Shown in pieces: positions 57,451 through 64,000 of a DNA stretch of 64,000 nt. How positions within the stretch are numbered: position 1 is the stretch's first letter; every line of letters begins with the position of its first letter. The notes beneath the pieces are model-generated. The model was not told the origin of the DNA. It saw only the letters and a program-made list of their open reading frames with translations, and did no database searches. A program made the translations under genes and the position numbers. This DNA is from Vitellaria paradoxa (Eukaryota > Streptophyta > Magnoliopsida > Ericales > Sapotaceae), in contig CM034236.1 in assembly GCA_019916065.1 (NCBI GenBank), positions 21,345,508-21,409,507 on the forward strand, written 5' to 3'.

Positions 57451-57767
57451 GCTTCCTTACCCCCCCACCTGTCCAGGAAAGTGTGAGGACCCTTGCCTAT
57501 TTAACATTGCACCCGGGCGCCGATGCAACGGTCCTTGCTCATTTAACACTGTACTCAGACCATACAACGCGTCGCTAAGTAGGGAACGCCCCCACGAAAT
57601 CTCATTAGGTGTCGAAAAATCCATGAAAAAGATTCGACAAAATTTTACGCTGGCTGTCAACTACCTAACACAACCCTCTTCCTTTATCCGGGCTTGGGAC
57701 CGACTATAAAAAAAATATAGGCGGAGTTATTTATAGTATAACATATTACAAAAAAAATTTATAGTAG

Positions 57768-58333
57768 TAAGCAAGGACCTAAAGGAAGATATAGTCAATG
57801 TGAAACGCTGTGGAGATGGGATTATTGCAATTAAGTTAGTATTAGGAGAAGAGATAGTAAACGTAATTAGTACTTATGCACCCCAGGCGGGCTTAGGAGA
57901 TGTACATAAGGAGAGGTTTTGGGAAGATTTGGAAGGAGTGCTATTAGAGATACCTCAAAAAGAGATGGTCTTCATAGGAGGAGATTTGAACGGTCATATA
58001 GGATGCGACGTAGATGGATACATAGGAGTACATGGGGGATATGGTTATGGTAAGCAAGGACCTAAAGAAAGATATAGTCAATGTGAAACGCTGTGGAGAT
58101 GGGATTATTGCAATTAAGTTAGTGTTAGGCGAAGAGATAGTAAACGTAATTAGTGCTTATGCCCCCCAGGTGGGCTTAGGAGATGTACATAAGAAGAAGT
58201 TTTGGGAAGACTTGGAAGGAATGCTATTAGAGATACCTCAAGGAGAGATGGTCTTCATAGGAGGAGATTTGAACGGTCATATAGGACGCGACATAGATGG
58301 AAACATAGGAGTACACGGGGGATATGGTTACGG
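57768..58333 (+). repeat. Direct duplication (283 bp) at the 5' side of the plus-strand LINE
   Basis: TAAGCAAGGACCTAAAG starts at 57768 and again at 58051. The first copy encodes VISTYAPQAGLGDVHKERFW like the minus-strand LINE. The second encodes [20 protein letters not shown], so the two copies come from different LINE lineages. Confidence 0.9.
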
Positions 58334-60650
58334 TGATAGAAATGAAGAAGGGAAGGATATTTTGGAGTTTGCAGTGGCTTATGATCTCATGGTGACGAAC
58401 ACTTTTTTTAGAAAGAGAGAGGAACATTTGGTGACTTATAAGAGTGGCTCCTCAAATACACAGATTGACTTCTTCTTAACTAGGAAAAGAGACCGTGTAG
58501 CTTGTAAAGATTGTAAAGTTATACCAGGGGAGAGCTTGACTACCCAACATAGGTTGTTGGTCATAGATGTGCAGCTTCAAAGGTGGGCTAGAAAAAAGAA
58601 GTCGCATAGATGCTCAAAGACTAAATGGTGGAACTTAAAAGGTGATAAACAAGCAGCATTAAGGGAAAGAGTACTAGAAGAAAACATTTGGACAGTAAAT
58701 GAGAGTGCAAATATTAGGTGGGATAAGGTAGCAAAGTGTATTAGAAGGGTAGGGAAAGAAGTCTTAGGAGAATCCAAAGGGAGTGCTCCGGCACAGAAAG
58801 AGGCATGGTGGTGGAATGAGGCCGTCCAAGACAAGATAAGAGTTAAAAGAGAGTGTTTTAAATCTTGGCAAAACGACCGAAATGAAGCGAACTTGGAGAG
58901 GTATAGAGAAGCTAGAAGAGAAACCAAAAAGACAGTTAGTGATGCTAAGGCAAAGACATTTGAGGATTTATATAGGCGACTTGACACTAAGGAGGGCGAA
59001 AGAGAGATATTCAAGCTTGCTAAATCTAGAGATAGATGGACTAAGGATTTAAACCAAGTTAAATGCATTAAGGATGAGGATGAAAAGGTATTAGTAAAGG
59101 AAGAGCAGATAAAGGAGTATTGGAAGAGCTACTTCTACAAGTTATTTAACGAAAGCAGCAGTAGTGACATACATTTGGGGCAGTTTACCACCTTTAGGGA
59201 AGAATTAAATTTTATATTCTATAGGAGAATCAGTAGAGAAGAAGTAAAAGAAGTATTAAAAAGGATGAAGAATGGGAAAGCGGTTGGGCCAGATGGTATC
59301 CCTATTGAGGTTTGGAGGTGCTTAGGAGAGGATGGCATAAGTTGGTTGACAAAACTTTTTAATGTAGTGCTAAAGAGCAAGAAGATGCCTGATGCATGGA
59401 GGAAAAGTATCCTTATACCCATATACAAGAACAAAGGAGATATTCAGAACTGTGCAAACTACAGCGGGATTAAATTGATGAGCCATACGATGAAATTATG
59501 GGAGAGAGTTATTGAGAGAAGACTAAGAAGGACAACAAACGTTTCAGAGAACCAATTTGGTTTCATGCCTGGAAGATCAACTATGGAGGCTATCTTTCTC
59601 TTGAGGAGGTTAATGGAACAGTATAGAGAAGGTCAAAAAGATTTACATATGGTGTTCATCGATTTAGAGAAGGCATATGATCGGGTTCCTAGGGAGATTC
59701 TATGGAGAGTATTGAAACAAAAGGAGCGTGTGTCGCATATATTGAGGCGATAAAAGACATGTATGATAGAGTCATGACATCTATACGGACGACTGGTGGA
59801 GAGACTAATGAGTTCCCTATCATGATTGGTTTACATCAAGGCTCAGTGTTAAGCCCGTACTTGTTTGCTTTAGTTATGGATGAGATTACAAGACATATTC
59901 AGGATGAGGTGCCATGGTGTATGCTATTTGTAGATGATATTGTTTTAGTAGATGAGACGAGAGAAGGAGTGAATGCTAAGCTAGAATTGTGGCGGGATAC
60001 GTTAGAGACAAAAGGGTTTAGGCTAAGCCGATTCAAGACGGAATATATGGAATGTAAGTTTTGTCAAAATAGAATAACGGGTAGTATAGAAGTAAGTTTA
60101 GGCACACAAAAGATTGTAGAGAAAGATAAATTTAAGTACCTTTGATCTATGGTGCAACAAGATGGAGGGATTGATACTGATGTAAGTCACAAGATTCAAG
60201 CTGGGTGGACCAAATGGAGGAGTGCTTCGAGGGTTTTGTGCGATCGAAAAATCCCCCTCAAGGTGAAAGGAAAGTATTATAAGGTAGCGGTTAGACCAGC
60301 GCTGCTATATGGATCAGAGTGTTGGGCAGTAAAGCATAATCATGGTCAGAAGATGGCAGTTGCGGAGATGAGGATGCTAAGGTGGATGTGCGGGATTACA
60401 AGGAAAGATAGGATTAGGAACGAGGAGATTAGGGGCAAAGTAGGAATAGTACCGATTGAAGATAAAATGAGAGAAAACTGATTAAGATGGTTTGGCCATG
60501 TTAGAAGGCGTCCAGCAGAGGCACCTGTTAGAAGGTGTGAAAGTATGGAGATTGCCAGGAGTAGGAGAGGTAGAGGAAGACCCAAGAGAAGTTGGAAAGA
60601 AACCATTAAACATGACCTGACCTACCTAGATTTATCGGAGGACATGCCCC
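58032..60650 (+). pseudogene. LINE endonuclease-reverse transcriptase polyprotein, broken
   Basis: A 573-codon open frame at 58032-59753 (starting at a non-ATG or internal codon because the N terminus is lost) covers the second half of the endonuclease ([27 protein letters not shown]), the linker, and RT up to [20 protein letters not shown]. One base is missing near 59710 (VLKQKERV instead of VLETKGAC) and the RT continues at 59702-60145 with [17 protein letters not shown] at 60144-60146 replaces the glycine of KYLGSMV, after which 60149-60481 reads on to GSECWAVKHNHGQKM and MRMLRWMCGITRKDRI. There are thus two lesions after the first break; the catalytic DD is retained. Confidence 0.88.
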
Positions 60651-62892
60651 TAAACAGATCTAATTGGCATCGACAAATCTATATAGCCGACCCCACCTAG
60701 TGGGAAAAGGCTTGGTTTGGTTTGGTTTGGTTTGGTTTATGCATTTCAGAATAGAAGCATCTCTAAACATCAAGAGCTAGAATCAACTGGCAAGAAAATT
60801 GTTGACAAGTGTGGAGGCTTGCCTTTGTTAACAAGGGTCCTCATTGGCTTGGTACATTGTAAAGAGAAGGAAGAAGAATGGTAAGAGATACTAAACAGCA
60901 AGATATGAAATTTGCCATATGCAGAAAGTAGAGTTCTCCTAGTACTAATATTGAGCTACCATCATCTATCATCCTATTTGAAGAGGTGTTTTCAGTATTA
61001 TGCAATAATCCCAAAGGACTATGAATTTGAGGAGGAGGAGTTAGTCTTATTATGGATGGTTGAAGGTTTAATCAAAGACCTAGAAGAAAGAGAGCAAATG
61101 GAAGATTTGGTCTTTGAATATTTTCACGAATTAGTGTCAAGATTACTTTTTCAAATGTCGAGTGGCAATAAATTGAAATTCATAATGCATGATCTCATCA
61201 ATGATTTGGCTCAATCTGTCACAGGGGACATATATTTTAGGTTGAAGGATAATTTCGAGGGTGGTAAGGCAAACAAGATTTAAAATATTTGTTTGACATT
61301 CCTCTTGTGTTGCTGTTGACTATGATGGGACCAAAAAAATTTGAAGCTTTTGATGATGCTAGGAGATTAAGGACCTTCATACAATTTTTTCTATTAAGTC
61401 TCACTTATAGCTTTACAACAGCATTCTTGTTTCATGATGTGTTGCTGAAGTTTAAATGCTTAAATGCACTTGGTTTTGTAGTAGATGAGCTACCGCATTC
61501 CATTGGAGATTTAAAACGGTTATGATACTTTAATTTATCCAACAGTAATGTTATAAAGTTACCTGATTCAATTGGAACTCTATATAATTTAGAGGTCCTA
61601 TTATTAAAACATTGTTTCCTTAAGAAGTTGCCATGGAACATGGGAACCTTGACGAACCTACATCATTTCGATATAACTAATGCACATCTTCCACCATCCA
61701 TGGAGGTGCCTTTTCAAATAAGTAAATTAAGAAGTCTCCAAACATTGTCAAATTTTATGGTGGTAAAATATAGCGAGCAAAGAATAGGAGAGTTGAGGGA
61801 CTTACCTCAAATTTAAGGGAAAATATACTTATCAAGGTTGGAAAACGTGAGAAATGCTCATGATGCAAGTGAGGCCAATTTAAAATCTAAATAGGGGCTA
61901 AAAGAGTTATTGCTAGAATGGGATGCTGATCATAATTTTTTGAATGATAGGGTTGATATAGATGTGCTTGAGATGCTAAAACCTCACATATTGTTGGAAT
62001 GACTTACCATCGAAGGCTATGGTAGCATAACATTTCCAATTTGGGTAGCAGACGCTATGTTCTATAAAATGGAGTCATTGCAGTTAGAAAATTGTAAACA
62101 TTGCACATCCTTACCGCCATTTGGTCAACTGCCCTCGCTTAAAGAACTATACATTAAAGGATTAAGTGTTTTATAGCACCCGGGTAGTGAGTTTTATGGG
62201 AAGGGTTGTCCCAAGCCATTCCCATTATTAGAAAGAGTAAGCTGTGTGGATATGCCAAAATAAAGTCACTGGTCAAATTTTGGAATCGGCAAGGAAGTTC
62301 AACCGTACGGTCAAGTTTGTGATCTTCTCATTCGAATGTGTCCCAAACTCCTTAGAGGACTACCCAATGATCTTCCATGCCTAGAATCTCTTGAGATTGA
62401 GAATCGCCCGCAGTTGCAGCTGGTTGATGCTTCGTGGTTTAGTTTTCCATCACCCACCTCCTTGTCAATGGAGTGGGTTTCACTTCCAAGCCTTACTCCA
62501 ACAATTCTTGAGATGAGAACACCCCTGAACTTGGATTCCTCACCTTGGTTGATGTTTCAATTCCTGACTCCCTGTGACATCCAAGCCTATTTGATAGTTA
62601 CGTGGTGTTGGGAAGTGCAACGTATAGTTACGTGGTTCATGTTTCAATTCCTGACTCCCTATATTTATCTTTGTTGAAGTTTGGCTGCTTTTCCAGAGAA
62701 AGTTTGCCACGACAAATTATTATTGAAATGCGATGCTTTGCAGTCCCTCCCCGAGTTGGTGGCCCTGAATAATCTGGAAGTCTTGTATGTTCATGATTGT
62801 TCATCACTGACACTTTTATGTAGTGGTGGGCTACCGTCCCCATTGAAAAGACTTGAGACTTGGCTATGTGAAAAGCTGGTGTCAATGGTAGC

Positions 62893-63916
62893 GGACACGG
62901 GGGGTTGCAGTCGCGTGCTTACTGCAGCCACTGCAGTCGAGCGAAACGGCACCGTTTTATTCAAAAAAGATATAAATTTGTTAAGATATGTTAGACAAAA
63001 AGGTTGAGTGTGGGGTAAAAAAAAATTATAAATAAAAATAATTATTTTTTATTTGATTAGGTTAAAAAATAAAATAAAATAAAAAATATTTTTAATATGA
63101 TTAAGTAACTTTTAGCAACTTTTTAGTATTTGGTAAAACAAATATAAATTTTTAATAACGTTTGACAATTTTTTGTGTGTTTGATAAAAATTTTTGAAAC
63201 TTTTAATTGAGATTAATGTTAAATAATGATTATGCTCCTCGCCAACTCATCAAAAAATTAATGTATTGACAGCCTGCTACATAAGATTATTAACAATATA
63301 AAATAAAAAATATTTTTAATATAATTAAGTAATTTTTAGCAAATTTTAAGTGCGTAATAAAATAAATAAAAATAAATAAAAAATAAAAATAGTTAATTTT
63401 TATAAATAATTAATTTTTAATATGCTGGTTAACAATATAAATATAAATAAATTTTATTTTAATTTAATTTGTAACATATTTTCTTGTGGTGAGGGAGTTG
63501 CAGTCGCGTATTGATTTCAGCGACTACAGTTGAGTAAAAGGGCACTGTCAATTTTTTGATGAGTTGGTAAGGACTATAATCATTATTTCACTTTAATCCT
63601 AATTAAAAGTTTTAAAAATTTTTATCAAACACACAAAAATTGTCAAACGTTACTAAAAATTTATATTTATTTTACCAAATACTAAAAAATGTTAAAAGTT
63701 ACTTAATCATATTAAAAATATTTTTTATTTTATTTTATTTTTTAACCTAATCAAATAAAAATTAATTATTTTTATTTATAATTTTTTTTATCTTACACAC
63801 TTTTCCTCTAACATGTCTCAATAAATTTATACCCTTTTTAAGTAAAATGGTACCGTTTTTCTTGATTGCAGCCGCTGCAGTCTGCAGTCAACACGCGACT
63901 GCAGCCCTCCCTCGCC
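62893..63916. mobile_element. Mutator-like foldback MITE inserted in the LRR coding region
   Basis: 1024 bp with long terminal inverted repeats: left about 62893-63271, right about 63545-63916 (roughly 370 bp, including TTGCAGTCGCGTG / CACGCGACTGCAG, TTTTATTTGATTAGGTTAAA, and AACTCATCAAAAAATT). It is flanked by CAATGGTAGC (62883-62892) and CAATAGTAGC (63917-63926), nine of ten identical. That duplication length and the long inverted repeats fit the Mutator superfamily. The LRR reading frame continues across the site if the element and one duplication are removed. Confidence 0.85.
63489..63550 (+). repeat. Third copy of the MITE terminus inside the MITE
   Basis: GAGGGAGTTGCAGTCGCGTA and GACTACAGTTGAGTAAAAGG repeat the first 60 bp of the element in the same orientation as its left end. 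The right arm starts about here, so the MITE seems composed of more than one unit. Confidence 0.8.
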
Positions 63917-64000
63917 CAATAGTAGCAGAAGAAGGAATAGAAATTTATTGTCCGTTGCTTGAATTTATTTCAATCGGCGATTGTGAGAGCCTCAAAACAT

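Larger units (their letters stand above)
54541..57729 (-). mobile_element. RTE-clade LINE, minus strand, nearly full length
   Basis: Non-LTR retrotransposon with apurinic endonuclease followed by reverse transcriptase and the (TTGGT)n-type 3' end of plant RTE elements (minus strand GGCTTGGTTTGGTTTGG at 54541-54567). It is flanked by a 13-bp target duplication with one mismatch, TTTATATTATAAC (54528-54540) and TTTATAGTATAAC (57730-57742). Length is about 3.2 kb. The coding region is broken by stops and frameshifts. Confidence 0.88.
57761..60738 (+). mobile_element. RTE-clade LINE, plus strand, with duplicated 5' segment
   Basis: A second copy of the same LINE family, head to head with the one at 54541-57729. 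It ends at the same type of tail (AAAAGGCTTGGTTTGG, then GGTTT repeats to about 60738). Its 5' end is truncated: the first 290 bp (57761-58050) are a copy of the minus-strand LINE segment, and the element body restarts with the homologous sequence at 58051 (period 283). No clear target duplication was found. Confidence 0.85.
60740..64000 (+). pseudogene. CC-NB-LRR disease resistance gene, RPP13-like-1 type, broken
   Basis: Begins inside the NB-ARC domain directly after the LINE tail (AFQNRSISKHQELESTGKKI, then KCGGLPL, the GLPL motif). It continues with LSYHHLSSYLKRCFQYYAII, PKDYEFEEEELVLLWMVEGL and FIMHDLINDLAQSVTG (MHD motif present). LRRs follow: LPHSIGDLKRL, LPDSIGTLYNLEVLLLKHCF, LPPFGQLPSLKELYIKG, LPNDLPCLESLEIENRPQL. 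P-loop, kinase-2 and coiled-coil parts are absent, so the gene is 5'-truncated. Stops occur near 60882, 60906, 61281, 61523, 61814, 61892, 62000 and 62174. A MITE at 62893-63916 interrupts the LRRs; the frame resumes with VAEEGIEIYCPLLEF at 63922 and runs off the window. NLRs are intracellular immune receptors; this copy cannot make one. Confidence 0.9.

Noticed and set aside
58227..59434. Minus-strand frames of 66-163 codons over the plus-strand LINE
   Set aside because: Antisense shadows of the LINE polyprotein; the same shadows appear over the other LINE copy.

Overview
This is nuclear DNA of a flowering plant, most likely a eudicot. It is AT-rich and has spliceosomal introns with GT/AG borders. 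It carries plant-type repeats (a Helitron with an RPA gene, a Tat-lineage Gypsy, Copia, RTE LINEs, hAT-like and Mutator-like MITEs) and plant-only gene families: a CRK-lineage receptor-like kinase, a SEC12-like WD40 protein and a CC-NB-LRR resistance gene. The species cannot be named from the sequence. Most of the window is transposable elements in several insertion layers; only one host gene, the kinase, has an open reading frame through all its exons.

Layout. 1-10772: decayed autonomous Helitron on the + strand (5' end outside), with a broken Rep/helicase gene, a broken intron-bearing RPA1-like gene and a CTAG 3' end with hairpin; a 3.7-kb Gypsy-type solo LTR (4191-7861, perfect TAAGT target duplication) sits inside it and carries two tRNA-like 83-nt segments. 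10773-20690: non-coding DNA with two arrays of long degenerate repeats (13.2-14.8 kb and 15.1-15.95 kb) and a second solo LTR (17093-19062). 20694-27321: a five-exon kinase gene on the - strand that reads as one 367-residue protein with a putative acylated N terminus and altered catalytic motifs (HGD, NFT); a hAT-like MITE sits in intron 4. 27.4-33.2 kb: MITEs, an inverted repeat, an array of palindrome-bearing repeats, a snRNA-type promoter motif inside a MITE, and a 160-bp tandem duplication.

33534-54092 holds a SEC12-like pseudogene on the - strand, split by a 17.7-kb Gypsy element (35725-53440, ATTAA target duplications) that landed in one of its introns. The Gypsy is of the Tat type: second (archaeal-type) RNase H, an antisense plant-mobile-domain ORF and a 3' minisatellite. 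A 4.6-kb Copia element (47681-52283) is nested in its gag. The layers are therefore SEC12-like gene, then Gypsy, then Copia, and the LTR divergence agrees with that order.

54541-60738: two RTE-clade LINEs head to head, with a 290-bp inverted copy of the first at their junction. 60740-64000: a CC-NB-LRR pseudogene, 5'-truncated at the LINE and interrupted in its LRRs by a Mutator-like foldback MITE (62893-63916) with near-perfect 10-bp target duplications; the LRR frame resumes after it.

The genes do not form a pathway. The coherent story is one of nested insertions and dying genes around one possibly active pseudokinase gene.
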